A DNA stretch of 39,785 nucleotides from JAHIQC01 sp964565645 (GTDB lineage Bacteria > Actinomycetota > Coriobacteriia > Anaerosomatales > JAHIQC01): contig CAZMFQ010000016.1 in NCBI GenBank assembly GCA_964565645.1, positions 1 to 39,785 on the forward strand, in the 5' to 3' direction. Under the pieces are notes generated by a model. That model ran no database searches, was not told where the DNA came from, and saw nothing but the letters and a program-made list of their open reading frames with translations. The position numbers and the translations under genes were made by a program. This document shows positions 1-7,893 of the stretch, piece after piece; positions within the stretch are counted from its first letter, which is position 1, and the number at the start of each line of letters is the position of its first letter.

Positions 1-17
1 CTCAGATAGCGGTCCAT
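1..17 (-). CDS. 5' end of an unidentified gene downstream of the DUF4405-type gene
   Basis: An ATG on the minus strand lies near the left edge and only the first residues (MDRYL) are visible. A strong ribosome site (AGGAGG, 22-28 on the complement) sits just upstream and overlaps the stop codon of the preceding membrane protein gene, so the two are very probably translationally linked in one operon. Too little is present to say what the product is. Confidence 0.55.
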
Positions 18-26
18 CGTGGCCTC

Positions 27-548
27 CTAGGCTTGGGGGGTGCGGCGCGCGCCGCTCGTGACGGGGACGGGCGTGACGGTGCGGTACGCGGGCCGGGTCC
101 GGGTCGCGGGGTCGCGGACGATCAGGCCGATGGCGCGGGCGAACCACTCGGCGTGCAGCGCGAAGTGCGCCATGAGCAGGAACAGCGTCAGGGTCGCGGA
201 GCCTGCGTGCAGGGTGTGCCACACCGCTCCGGCCGAGGTGGCGAGTCCGAGCGTCCCGGCGATGACGCGCGAGACCACCAGGCCGCTCATCATGACGGTC
301 ACCGTGGAGCCAAAGAGCAGCGCGTCCACGACGAAGTTCACGCGCGAGACGCTCATGAGCCTGGCCCAGAACGTCTTGGCGATCCGCACCGTCCAGTCCC
401 AGTTGATGACCAGGTGGAACAGGACGGGGAGTGCGAGCGCCAATGACAGCCACTCGTGTACGGGAAGGCCGGTGATGCCGGGGCTGAGAACCGCGAGGAA
501 TCCGCCGAAGAGTGCGAGATCGAGCACAAGGCGTCTGCCGGTGTTCAT
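27..548 (-). CDS. DUF4405-type (cytochrome b561-like) membrane protein
   Basis: A 173-residue protein with four hydrophobic segments at about residues 8-24, 34-49, 72-95 and 115-132. Histidines near or in the segments (H45, H111, H114, H128, H132) are placed like the haem ligands of small cytochrome b-type membrane proteins. The layout resembles DUF4405 proteins, which often accompany redox partners; haem binding is inference. The tail from about residue 145 is charged and Pro/Thr/Arg rich. The ATG has a good ribosome site (GAGGAGGGG). It is the first gene of a leftward operon whose next gene starts 10 bases beyond the stop. A perfect 16-bp palindrome lies 44 bases upstream and is a likely operator. 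The family call is from overall pattern and is moderately sure. Confidence 0.6.
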   Translation of the reverse strand: MNTGRRLVLDLALFGGFLAVLSPGITGLPVHEWLSLALALPVLFHLVINWDWTVRIAKTFWARLMSVSRVNFVVDALLFGSTVTVMMSGLVVSRVIAGTLGLATSAGAVWHTLHAGSATLTLFLLMAHFALHAEWFARAIGLIVRDPATRTRPAYRTVTPVPVTSGARRTPQA

Positions 549-591
549 GGCCCCTCCTCTCGTTCGGGATGAATGGATGACGGAATGATTC

Positions 592-607
592 CGACGACCG
601 GTCGTCG
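592..607. promoter_or_regulatory. Perfect 16-bp palindrome, probable operator of the DUF4405 operon
   Basis: CGACGACCGGTCGTCG is its own reverse complement and sits between the start of the leftward membrane operon (548) and the end of the leftward GyrI-like gene (699). A GACCGGTC core with flanking dyad is a common form of TetR/MarR-class operator. No regulator gene lies directly beside it in the window, so the binder is unknown. Confidence 0.5.
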
Positions 608-698
608 TTTGAACGAGAGTACCCGGGCATGGTGGAGCGACCGCGGCGAGGATATGGACGCCGTGTGTCGCTGGTGTGGGGTGCGTGTGTGGCGGTGC

Positions 699-1166
699 TC
701 AGAGGAGCGGCAGCTGGACTTCCGTGAGGTAGTCCTCGGGCGCCGTCTCGTTCGGGTCGGAGAGGTACGCCTCACGCGGCGCCCCGCCGAGCGTCCGCCC
801 GTTGGTCTCGACCCACGCGCCGAGTTTGTCGTAGGTATCCCCGATGAGTTCGTAGGGCCCGCGGTGGATCGCGAACGCCACCGTCTCGGCCGGCAGGTAC
901 CGGATGCCGAAGCCGTCCTCGCCTGCTTCGCGAGGTTCGGGCTCGCCCGCGACCTGTGCCCAGAGCTCCCAGCGCGCCTCGGCGGGCGGGACCTCCCCCG
1001 GGTCGTCGATGTAGGCGGCCATCGGCATGCCGATGGGTCTGAGACCCATCTGCGCCACGGTGCCGTACAGACGGCCCATTCCCTCGGGTATCTGCTCGTA
1101 GGGACCCTGCATCGCGAGAAACGCGATCGTCATCGGCTCGGTCTGTTTGATTCCGGGATCGAACAT
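699..1166 (-). CDS. GyrI-like / AraC effector-binding domain protein
   Basis: About 155 residues forming a stand-alone GyrI-like small-molecule-binding domain, the fold used as ligand sensor in MerR and AraC regulators and in DNA gyrase inhibitor proteins. Two repeats of the fold are visible: each has a strand-rich part ending in a 'GPYE' turn (MQGPYEQIPEGMGRLYG and IHRGPYELIGDTYDKLG), followed by a helix and a later strand. There is no DNA-binding domain. ATG at 1166 is preferred over an in-frame GTG at 1175 because GGGGGTGG lies just upstream of the ATG. Its ligand is unknown. A second, unrelated-length GyrI-like protein is encoded at 24126-24737. Confidence 0.7.
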   Translation of the reverse strand: MFDPGIKQTEPMTIAFLAMQGPYEQIPEGMGRLYGTVAQMGLRPIGMPMAAYIDDPGEVPPAEARWELWAQVAGEPEPREAGEDGFGIRYLPAETVAFAIHRGPYELIGDTYDKLGAWVETNGRTLGGAPREAYLSDPNETAPEDYLTEVQLPLL

Positions 1167-1301
1167 GGTGACCACCCCCGGTCAGGTTCATGCCCGACGA
1201 GCGCTGCGGGCAGACACCGTTTTGCGCATCCGCTGCGCTAGACTACGCAGATGCCGGACGCCCCGCGCCCGGCCGTCGCCCACGACCATCCGGGAGCACG
1301 C

Positions 1302-2477
1302 ATGTTCATCCTCGAAGAACCCTACGTCTCGACGCTGCTCGCCGACACCGTCGCGGCATCGGGACTGCCGGTCCTCGACACCCCGATGGCGCGCGCGGCG
1401 CTGCGCGGGACCGATGCGCGGATCATGGATGCCGAGGAGTTCTCCCGGGAGTACCTTGCGACGCCTCACGCCCGCCTCTACTCCAACTCGGAGAATGCCA
1501 TCGGCTGGATCGCCGGGCACCTTTCCGACACACCCTTGCCGGGACGCATCGACGTGTTCAAGGACAAGGTCCGGTTCCGCGAACTCGTGGCCGACCTGTT
1601 CCCGGGCTATCGTTTCGCCGAGCTGCGCCTCGACGAGCTGCGCGCGTTCGATCCGTCGTCACTGCGCACGCCGTTTGTGATCAAGCCCGCGGTCGGGTTC
1701 TTCTCGATGGGCGTCCACGTCGTGGAGAGCGCCGAGGCATGGCCGGGTGTGGTCGAGACCATCGAGCGCGAGGTCGGGGCGTTCTCGAGCATCTACCCCG
1801 ACCGGGTGCTGGGCCTGGAGCGCTTCATCGCCGAGGAGGTCATCGACGGCGAGGAGTTCGCCATCGACGCCTACTTCGATTCCGCCGGAGCGGTGACCAT
1901 CGTGAACATCTACGGGCACCTCTTCGCCTCGGCCGACGATGTGAGCGATCGCGTCTACCACACGAGCGTCGAACTCATCGAGCGCTACCGGGAGCCGTTC
2001 GCGGCGTTCCTGGGCGAGGTGGGCAGGCGCGCGGGACTCGCGGACTTCCCGATGCACGCGGAACTCCGCGTCGACGCGAGCGGTGCGGTGGCCCCCATCG
2101 AGATCAACCCGATGCGCTTCGGCGGCTGGTGCGCGACCGATCTCGCGCAGTTCGCGTACGGGGTGAACCCCTACGAGACCTACCTGCGCGGCGAGGCCCC
2201 CGACTGGGCGCGGATCGCAAAGGAGCGGTGCGGAAGGCTCACCGCGCTCATCGTGGCGGACCTGCCCTCGAGCGTGGATCTCGCGCGGATCGAGTCGGTC
2301 GACTACGCGGCGTTCGCGGCGAACTTCTCGCGCGTGCTCGACCTGCGTCCGACCGATTTCAACCGGTATCCGGTGTTCGCGTTCACGTTCGTGGAGGTGC
2401 CCGCCGACGACCTGTCCGAGCTGCACGCGGTGCTCGGGGCGGACCTGACGCGCTACGTGCGGATGCGCGAGGCGTAA
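1302..2477 (+). CDS. ATP-grasp domain protein of unknown substrate
   Basis: A 391-residue ATP-grasp enzyme. Visible family features are the ATP-binding strand PFVIKPAVGFFSMGVHVV in the middle of the chain and the Mg-binding motif IEINPMRFGG in the last third, where the Glu and Asn bind metal and nucleotide. ATP-grasp enzymes join a carboxylate to an amine or thiol via an acyl phosphate; no neighbour indicates the substrate here. ATG at 1302 has a GGGAG ribosome site six bases upstream; the in-frame ATG at 1251 has none, so the longer form is not preferred. The 3' end overlaps the end of the convergent SulP gene by 25 bases. Confidence 0.7.
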   Translation: MFILEEPYVSTLLADTVAASGLPVLDTPMARAALRGTDARIMDAEEFSREYLATPHARLYSNSENAIGWIAGHLSDTPLPGRIDVFKDKVRFRELVADLFPGYRFAELRLDELRAFDPSSLRTPFVIKPAVGFFSMGVHVVESAEAWPGVVETIEREVGAFSSIYPDRVLGLERFIAEEVIDGEEFAIDAYFDSAGAVTIVNIYGHLFASADDVSDRVYHTSVELIERYREPFAAFLGEVGRRAGLADFPMHAELRVDASGAVAPIEINPMRFGGWCATDLAQFAYGVNPYETYLRGEAPDWARIAKERCGRLTALIVADLPSSVDLARIESVDYAAFAANFSRVLDLRPTDFNRYPVFAFTFVEVPADDLSELHAVLGADLTRYVRMREA

Positions 2478-4129
2478 TCGGGCGTGCTCGAGACCGCGTC
2501 GCCGGAGGCCACGGCGACCGCCTCGGTGAGCGTGGCGGCCGGCGAGAGTGCGAGCAGTCCCGCGAGCCCGTCGCGTTCGACCTTGCCCGTGACCACGTCG
2601 TTGGCGCAGCAGAGCACCACGAGGACCCCGTGTCTGGCCTGCTTCTCCACGAGTTCGTTGAGTGCGAGCAGCCCCGTCATGTCGATGAACGGTACGCGCT
2701 CGAGACTCACCACGAGCGCACGCGGCTCGGTGTGGGTGTGTTCGAGCGCCGCTTCGAACTGCGAGACCGCGCCGAAGAAGAACGGGCCGTCGATGGTGTA
2801 GACGATCACGTCTGCGGGCGTCGGCGGCGCGTCGGCGTGCAGCTTGCCGGACAGCTCCTCGGCGTCGAGAGAACGGACCTCGACGGCGGAGGACATGCGG
2901 CGCATGAACTGCAGCATGGCGAGGATCACGCCCACGTTCACGGCGACGATGAGGTCGGTGAACACGGTGAGTCCGAGGGTGAGCAGCATGATCGCGACGT
3001 CGGCGCGCGGCGCGCGGCGGGTGGTGCGCACGACGTGGCCGATCTCGCTCATGTTGAACGCGACCACGAACAGGATCGCGGCGAGCGTGGTGAGCGGGAC
3101 CGAGGCGGCGAGCGGAGCGAGCGCGATGAGCGTGAGCAGCAGCAGCGCCGAGCTCGCGACCCCCGCGATCGGGGAGTTGCCGCCGTGGCGGACGTTGGTG
3201 GCGGTGCGCGCGATGGCGCCGGTGGCCGCGAAGCCTCCGAACAGCGCCGCGGCCATGTTCCCGAGGCCCTGGCCGATGAGCTCCTGGTTCGAGTCGTGAT
3301 GCGTGCCGATCATCCCGTCGGCGACCGTGGCCGAGAGCAGTGACTCGATGGCGCCCAGGAGCGCGATCGCGAACGCCGGGCGGATGAGGTCGACCGCGGT
3401 GGCGAAGCTCACGCTCGGCAGCACGAACGCCGGCAGGCCTCGCGGGATGCCGCCGAACGCCGAGCCGATCGTCGCCACGCCGTCCAGGTGCATCGTCGCC
3501 TGTACGACCGTGGCCGCCACGAGTGCCACGAGCGGGCTCGGGATCTTGCCCACGACAGGCAGCTTCGACCATCCAACGATCACGATGAGGCTCGCGACGC
3601 CGAGCGCGGTCGTGGCGGGGTGCAACTGTGGCAGCGAGCCTACCAGCTCGATGAGCTTGATGTGGAAATGCTCCGCCGAGGAGTGCGGCAGCCCGAAGAA
3701 GCTCTCCCACTGGCCGACCCAGATGAGGACGGCCACGCCGCTCGTGAAGCCGAGGATCACCGGCTCGGGGATGAAGCGGATCACCGCGCCGAGTTTGGTC
3801 AGCCCGAACACGAGAAGCATCGCGCCGGCCATGAGCGTGGCGACCTGCAGACCCGCGAACCCGAACTCGGCGGTGACCCCGAACAGCAGGATCGCGAACG
3901 CGCCCGTCGGGCCGGCGATCTGGACTCGCGAACCGCCAAAGAGCGAGACGGCGAGCGCTGCGACGATGGCGGTGTAGAGGCCCTGCTCGGGTTTGGCGCC
4001 GGAGGCGATCGCGAAGGCCATCGACAGCGGTATCGAGACGACGCCGACCACGGCGCCGGCGGCGATGTTGCGCATCCAGTTGTCTCGGGCGAGGAGTCCC
4101 GCCCGCCACGCTTCGATGATGGCGATCAT
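2453..4129 (-). CDS. SulP family anion transporter with C-terminal STAS domain
   Basis: A 558-residue SulP/SLC26-type permease, moving sulfate, bicarbonate or another small anion across the cytoplasmic membrane. The N-terminal part has the family hallmarks: a short cytoplasmic lead with a Met-Ala-Phe-Ala segment, the PEQGLYTAIVAALAVSLFGG stretch and the QIAGPTGAF motif, then about 10-12 hydrophobic helices. From about residue 420 a cytoplasmic STAS domain follows, ending in the FIDMTGLLALNEL helix typical of that fold. The length is normal for the family. Substrate cannot be read from sequence. It is divergent from the TetR operon at 4270 and convergent with the ATP-grasp gene, so it appears to be transcribed alone. 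Confidence 0.88.
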   Translation of the reverse strand: MIAIIEAWRAGLLARDNWMRNIAAGAVVGVVSIPLSMAFAIASGAKPEQGLYTAIVAALAVSLFGGSRVQIAGPTGAFAILLFGVTAEFGFAGLQVATLMAGAMLLVFGLTKLGAVIRFIPEPVILGFTSGVAVLIWVGQWESFFGLPHSSAEHFHIKLIELVGSLPQLHPATTALGVASLIVIVGWSKLPVVGKIPSPLVALVAATVVQATMHLDGVATIGSAFGGIPRGLPAFVLPSVSFATAVDLIRPAFAIALLGAIESLLSATVADGMIGTHHDSNQELIGQGLGNMAAALFGGFAATGAIARTATNVRHGGNSPIAGVASSALLLLTLIALAPLAASVPLTTLAAILFVVAFNMSEIGHVVRTTRRAPRADVAIMLLTLGLTVFTDLIVAVNVGVILAMLQFMRRMSSAVEVRSLDAEELSGKLHADAPPTPADVIVYTIDGPFFFGAVSQFEAALEHTHTEPRALVVSLERVPFIDMTGLLALNELVEKQARHGVLVVLCCANDVVTGKVERDGLAGLLALSPAATLTEAVAVASGDAVSSTPDYASRIRT

Positions 4130-4201
4130 GGTCCCAGCAGGGTGTCAGGGGTCGAGGCACACCACGGTAGCACCACAGGGGCACCTACGCACGCTCTGGG
4201 C

Positions 4202-4230
4202 TTGACAAGCGCCACCGCTGCGCCGACAAT
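4202..4230 (+). promoter_or_regulatory. Promoter of the TetR-flavodoxin operon
   Basis: TTGACA (4202-4207) is followed after 17 bases by GACAAT (4225-4230), matching consensus at six and four positions. It is placed 40 bases before the TetR start codon, and a palindrome begins exactly at its last base. Confidence 0.65.
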
Positions 4231-4247
4231 GCAAGCAAGCACTTGCA
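4230..4247. promoter_or_regulatory. Inverted repeat, probable autoregulatory TetR operator
   Basis: TGCAAGCAAGCACTTGCA has perfect 6-bp arms (TGCAAG/CTTGCA) around a 6-bp centre. It abuts the -10 hexamer and covers the expected transcription start, an ideal position for repression by the TetR protein encoded directly downstream. Confidence 0.6.
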
Positions 4248-4269
4248 CACACACGACGCGGGAGAACCG

Positions 4270-4878
4270 ATGAGCGCGGCACAGGACACAGCGGAACGCA
4301 TACTCGACGCGGCGGGCGAGTTGTTCGCCACGCACGGATACGGCGCCACGACCACGCGGGCCATCGCCGAGAAGGCCGGCGTCAACGAGGTGACGCTGTT
4401 CCGACGCTTCGAGAACAAGCGCGGCGTGCTCGCGGCACTGGGAGAGCGGTTCCGTTCACGTCAGGCAGGGCATGCCGCGGCGGCGCGGCCCGACGCCGAG
4501 ACCGCGCGCGAGACGCTTCTGCGCCTGGCGCGCATGGAGATCGCCACGACCGCCGCGACGGGCGCGCTCGCCATCCGGCTCGCGTTCGACGCGCGCAGCG
4601 TGCCGGAGGTGGCCGAGCTCCTCGGCGATGCGGTGCCCTCGAACCTCGCGGGGCTTGCTGAGTTCATGGCCGAGCATCAGGCGACCGGGGAGCTGCGCTC
4701 CGATATCGACCCCAAGGTCATGGCGGAGGCGTTCTTCGGGCTGACCTCGAGCTACGTGATGTACCGCATCACGATGGGTGTGTACGAGATGCCCGCAGAC
4801 GTTGAGAACGATGAAGGGATAGCGCAGCTCTTTGACGTGTTCTGGTCGGGGGCCGCGGCGAAGGAGGAGAAGGCATGA
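4270..4878 (+). CDS. TetR family transcriptional regulator
   Basis: A 202-residue regulator with the classic N-terminal helix-turn-helix: ERILDAAGELFATHGYGATT, then TRAIAEKAGVNEVTLFRRFENK at about residues 27-50. The C-terminal two thirds is helical and ligand binding. ATG at 4270 has GGGAG six bases upstream, so it is chosen over an in-frame ATG at 4243 that lies inside the operator. The stop overlaps the start of the flavodoxin gene (ATGA), so regulator, flavodoxin and probably the following membrane protein are one operon. The promoter and palindrome upstream suggest it represses its own operon until an inducer binds. Confidence 0.85.
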   Translation: MSAAQDTAERILDAAGELFATHGYGATTTRAIAEKAGVNEVTLFRRFENKRGVLAALGERFRSRQAGHAAAARPDAETARETLLRLARMEIATTAATGALAIRLAFDARSVPEVAELLGDAVPSNLAGLAEFMAEHQATGELRSDIDPKVMAEAFFGLTSSYVMYRITMGVYEMPADVENDEGIAQLFDVFWSGAAAKEEKA

Positions 4879-5381
4879 GTAAGGTACTCGTGGTCTACGG
4901 GAGCAAGACCGGATGTACACAGAGCATCGCCGAGACGATCGGCGCGACGTTGAGCGAGATGGGGGCGAGTGCGGACGTGGCCTCAGCGACCGAGAAGCCC
5001 GACCCCGGCGCCTACGACGCGGTCGTGGTCGGCAGCGGGGTGCGCGCCGGCAACTGGCACGGGGCGGTCAAGAGCTGGGTCGCGGACAACGCCGAGGCCC
5101 TCAAAGTACGGCCCACCGCGTTCTACACGGCGTGCCTGACCATGGGGACGAACCCCGAGAAGGCCGACGAGGTGCGCGCGTACACCGATCCGCTCGTCGC
5201 CGAGTCGGGTGTGGCGCCCGTTGCGGTCGGCCTGTTCGCAGGCATGAACGAGCCCAAGCGCTTCTCGCTGCCCGAGCGGCTGATCCTCAAGGCGATGAAG
5301 ACCCCCGAGGGCGACTTCCGCGATCTTGAAGCCGTCGCGGCCTGGACGCGGGAGACCGCGGGCGCGCTCGGCGTGGCGTGA
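4875..5381 (+). CDS. Flavodoxin-domain protein (HemG-like)
   Basis: A 168-residue flavodoxin-fold protein. The N-terminal phosphate-binding loop VYGSKTGCTQSIAETI binds the FMN phosphate, and later GSGVRAGNWHG and FYTACLTMG match the flavin-contacting loops. The profile is closest to the menaquinone-dependent protoporphyrinogen oxidase/HemG type of flavodoxin, but the haem role is not supported by any neighbour. It is translationally coupled to the TetR gene through an ATGA overlap and followed by a membrane protein gene 50 bases on, suggesting an inducible redox function at the membrane. Confidence 0.75.
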   Translation: MSKVLVVYGSKTGCTQSIAETIGATLSEMGASADVASATEKPDPGAYDAVVVGSGVRAGNWHGAVKSWVADNAEALKVRPTAFYTACLTMGTNPEKADEVRAYTDPLVAESGVAPVAVGLFAGMNEPKRFSLPERLILKAMKTPEGDFRDLEAVAAWTRETAGALGVA

Positions 5382-5431
5382 TGCGCGTCGCGCCGCAGGT
5401 GTGACGGGACGATCGAGTCAGGAGAATCACG

Positions 5432-6322
5432 ATGAGCAAGACTTACCGAGGTGTCATGCTGCTCTGCGTCGCGATAGCGGTGCTGGCGCTGGCGACGGCT
5501 GCGGCGGGAGTGTTCCTGCGAGGTGACGGGGCGACCGCGTCCGCCACGAGCATCCGGGGCGAGACCTTCGAGTACGCGACCACCGGGGCGTACGCCTACA
5601 ACGCGGAGCGTGTGGTGGCCGAGGGCGTGGGCTGGGACGTCGTCACGCTGCTGTTCGCCGCGCCGGCGTTGCTCGCAGCCGCCCCCTCGATCGCCCGCGG
5701 GTCGCTGCGCGGACGGCTGTTCGCGCTCGGGATACTCACGTACTTCGTGTACCAGTACCTCATGTACGCGGTGTTCTGGGCGCTCGGGCCGCTGTTCCCC
5801 GCGTTCATCCTCATCTACGCCTCGAGCGCCGCTGCGATCGTCTGGCTCGTGAGCGGGCTGGATGTGGCGTCGCTGCCGGCGCGTGCGACCGTGCGGTTCC
5901 CGCGCCGGGCGATGGCGGTGTTCAGCGGGCTCATGGCGCTGCTGCTGGTGGCCATGTGGGTCCCGCGCATCGCCACGGGCATGCGCGGCGACATGGCGGG
6001 AGCCGGGATGTTCGGGATGCCGACGCTGACCGTCCAGGCGATGGACCTCGGCATGATCGTGCCGCTCGCCGTCGCCACGGCGGTCCTGGTGTGGAAGGGG
6101 CGGCCCTGGGGCTACCTGCTCGCGACGATCTTCGCGGTCAAAGGCGTGACGATGGCCGGCGCGATCTGCGCGATGCTCGTTTCCGCGGCGATAGTCGAGG
6201 GCTCGCTCGAAGTCCCGCCGACGATCATCTTCGCTTCCGCGACACTGGCGGCCGGGTGGCTCGCGCTGCGCATGTTCTCGTCGTATTCACCTGCCGAGGA
6301 ACTGCGCACCGCGCAAGGCTAG
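5432..6322 (+). CDS. Polytopic membrane protein of unknown function
   Basis: A 296-residue protein with about eight hydrophobic segments; the first (residues 8-28) is followed by an exported-looking loop, and the others are spread between about 65 and 285. No motif identifies it. Many Met and aromatic residues lie in the loops. It has a good ribosome site (AGGAG) and follows the flavodoxin by 50 bases with no clear terminator, so it is probably the third gene of the TetR-controlled operon. The end overlaps the convergent YdeI-like gene by four bases. Confidence 0.6.
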   Translation: MSKTYRGVMLLCVAIAVLALATAAAGVFLRGDGATASATSIRGETFEYATTGAYAYNAERVVAEGVGWDVVTLLFAAPALLAAAPSIARGSLRGRLFALGILTYFVYQYLMYAVFWALGPLFPAFILIYASSAAAIVWLVSGLDVASLPARATVRFPRRAMAVFSGLMALLLVAMWVPRIATGMRGDMAGAGMFGMPTLTVQAMDLGMIVPLAVATAVLVWKGRPWGYLLATIFAVKGVTMAGAICAMLVSAAIVEGSLEVPPTIIFASATLAAGWLALRMFSSYSPAEELRTAQG

Positions 6323-6897
6323 CGGGGGCTTTCACCCCGTGCCGCCGCCTCGGCGGTCTGCGCTACGCGCCGCGCACGGGTCTCGGGACGTTTTGCGGTC
6401 CGCACCCAGTACAGGAGCTGCTTGCGCATCGAGGGTGCGAGGGTCTCGAAGCCCGCCGCGGCCCCCGGCACCGCCGCAAGCGCCTCGGCAAGGTCTGCGG
6501 GCATCACGAGCGCCTCGACCTCGTCGAGGAGCGTCCAAGACCCGTCGGCCTTCGCGGCCTCGATCACGGCGCGCCCGGCGGGCGTCATGAGCCCCGCGGC
6601 TTCGAGCCGCTCCACGCGCGCCTTGTTGCTCGCCGCCCAGTTGCCGCCCGGTCTGCGCGGCGTGAACAACTGCCAGAACCGGTCGGCGTCGCCCCGACGC
6701 ACGGTGCTGTCGATCCACCCGAAGCAGAGTGCCTCCTCGACCGCGTCGTCGTAGTAGAGCGTCGTGACCTTGTTGCCCTTCTTGCCGACCGCAAGCCAGA
6801 TACCTGCCGAGGAGTCGTGGTTGGCGGCGAGCCACGCGCGGAACTCCGCGCGACCGGCGGGTTCGACACGGGGCAGGTCGTCCAGGCTGGGGCTCAC
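6319..6897 (-). CDS. YdeI/OmpD-associated family protein
   Basis: A 192-residue protein of the YdeI type. Visible family features are the N-terminal FRAWLAANHDSSAGIWLAVGK, the strongly conserved EALCFGWIDS segment at about residues 54-64, and RFWQLFTPRRPGGNWA followed by a helical C-terminal half ending in the typical RKQLLYWV stretch. The family is cytoplasmic; some members have been linked to bacteriocin or peptide resistance, but the biochemical role is not settled. Start is GTG with GAGGAGC eight bases upstream. It stands alone between a convergent and a divergent neighbour. Confidence 0.75.
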   Translation of the reverse strand: MSPSLDDLPRVEPAGRAEFRAWLAANHDSSAGIWLAVGKKGNKVTTLYYDDAVEEALCFGWIDSTVRRGDADRFWQLFTPRRPGGNWAASNKARVERLEAAGLMTPAGRAVIEAAKADGSWTLLDEVEALVMPADLAEALAAVPGAAAGFETLAPSMRKQLLYWVRTAKRPETRARRVAQTAEAAARGESPR

Positions 6898-6949
6898 GGG
6901 TCAGCTCCTCGGCGGGTCGGGTCCTTGTCCGGATTGTTCCCCGGCGCGC

Positions 6950-6978
6950 TTGACACCTCGCCGCCGCGCGCCGACCCT
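6950..6978 (+). promoter_or_regulatory. Possible promoter for the TIGR04076-exonuclease-glycosyltransferase genes
   Basis: A perfect TTGACA (6950-6955) is followed after 17 bases by GACCCT, a weak -10. It faces the three rightward genes beginning at 7014. The -35 is convincing, the -10 is not. Confidence 0.35.
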
Positions 6979-7013
6979 ACTTCCACGAGACAACCGCGCG
7001 ACGGGAGTGGCAG

Positions 7014-7292
7014 ATGGCAGGCAGCAACGGCGAGGCGATCCGCCTCGAGATCACAGAGGTGCTGATCGGCGGGGAGTGCCCTGTGGGGCACAAGGCCGGC
7101 ATGTCGTGGGAGATCCGCGACGGCATCGTGCCCGAGGGCATCTGCGCCGCGGCCTGGAACTCCATCCAGCCTTACGTCGTCTCGCTCCGCTATGGCGGCA
7201 AGATGCCGTGGAGCGGCGAGGCCGAGATGAGCGCGTGCTGCCCGGACCCGGCCAACCCGGTCGTGTTCAAGATGACCGTCATCGAGGAGTAG
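7014..7292 (+). CDS. TIGR04076 family protein
   Basis: A 92-residue protein with the pattern of the TIGR04076 family: a beta strand, then CPVGHKAGMSWEI, a central IQPYVVSLRYGGKMPW and a C-terminal ACCPDPANPVVFKM. The conserved Cys residues (near positions 23, 44 and 75-76) could bind metal, but function is unknown for the family. GGGAG lies just upstream of the ATG. The exonuclease gene follows after six bases, so the two are cotranscribed. Confidence 0.7.
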   Translation: MAGSNGEAIRLEITEVLIGGECPVGHKAGMSWEIRDGIVPEGICAAAWNSIQPYVVSLRYGGKMPWSGEAEMSACCPDPANPVVFKMTVIEE

Positions 7293-7298
7293 CCTCCC

Positions 7299-7871
7299 AT
7301 GAGCGCGACCGCGTCCCGCTGGGTCGCCATCGATTTCGAGACCGCCACCCGCGAGAAGGCGAGCGCGTGTGCGCTGGGGCTCGTGGTGATCGAGGACGGT
7401 TTCATCGCCGAGGAGCGCTCCTGGCTCATCCAGCCGCCGGGCAACATCTTCGAGTGGCGCAACACGCAGATCCACGGCATCGACGAGGACCTCGTGGCTC
7501 AGGAGCCCGAGTTCGACGAGCTCTGGGACGAGATCGCGCCGTATCTCGCCGATGCGGTCGTGCTCGCGCACAACGCGAGCTTCGACGTGGCCGTGCTGCG
7601 TTCGTCCATCGAGCGCTACGAACTCGTGGCGCCCCCCACCGCCGGCTACCTGTGCACCGTGAACATGGCGCGCAAGGTCTGGCCTCGACTGCCGAACCAC
7701 AAGCTCGATTCCGTGTGCGGGTACTGCGGTATCGATCTCGTGCACCACGACGCCGCCTCGGACGCTCGCGCATGTGCGAGCATCGCGCTCCGGTGCCGCC
7801 GCGAGACCGGCGAGCCGACGCTCGATGCGCTCGCGGAACGACTCGGGATGGTGCCGCGCTCGCTCGTCTGA
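7299..7871 (+). CDS. DEDDh-type 3'-5' exonuclease
   Basis: A 190-residue RNase T/DnaQ-fold exonuclease. The three Exo motifs are visible: AIDFETA near the N-terminus, VLAHNASFDVAVL in the middle, and HHDAASDARA near the C-terminus. The HX4D spacing in the last makes it a DEDDh enzyme. The metal-binding acidic residues all appear present. The length is that of a stand-alone proofreading-type or PolC-exo-like nuclease, not a fused one. Its place between TIGR04076 and glycosyltransferase genes gives no clue to a specific substrate. Confidence 0.82.
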   Translation: MSATASRWVAIDFETATREKASACALGLVVIEDGFIAEERSWLIQPPGNIFEWRNTQIHGIDEDLVAQEPEFDELWDEIAPYLADAVVLAHNASFDVAVLRSSIERYELVAPPTAGYLCTVNMARKVWPRLPNHKLDSVCGYCGIDLVHHDAASDARACASIALRCRRETGEPTLDALAERLGMVPRSLV

Positions 7872-7893
7872 GGGGTCTGGGAGGGGTCGTGCC

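Noticed and set aside
1659..4184. Long minus-strand frame (841 codons) over the ATP-grasp and SulP genes
   Set aside because: Arg/His/Ala-rich shadow in a different frame from the well-recognised SulP protein, and it also runs opposite the ATP-grasp gene.
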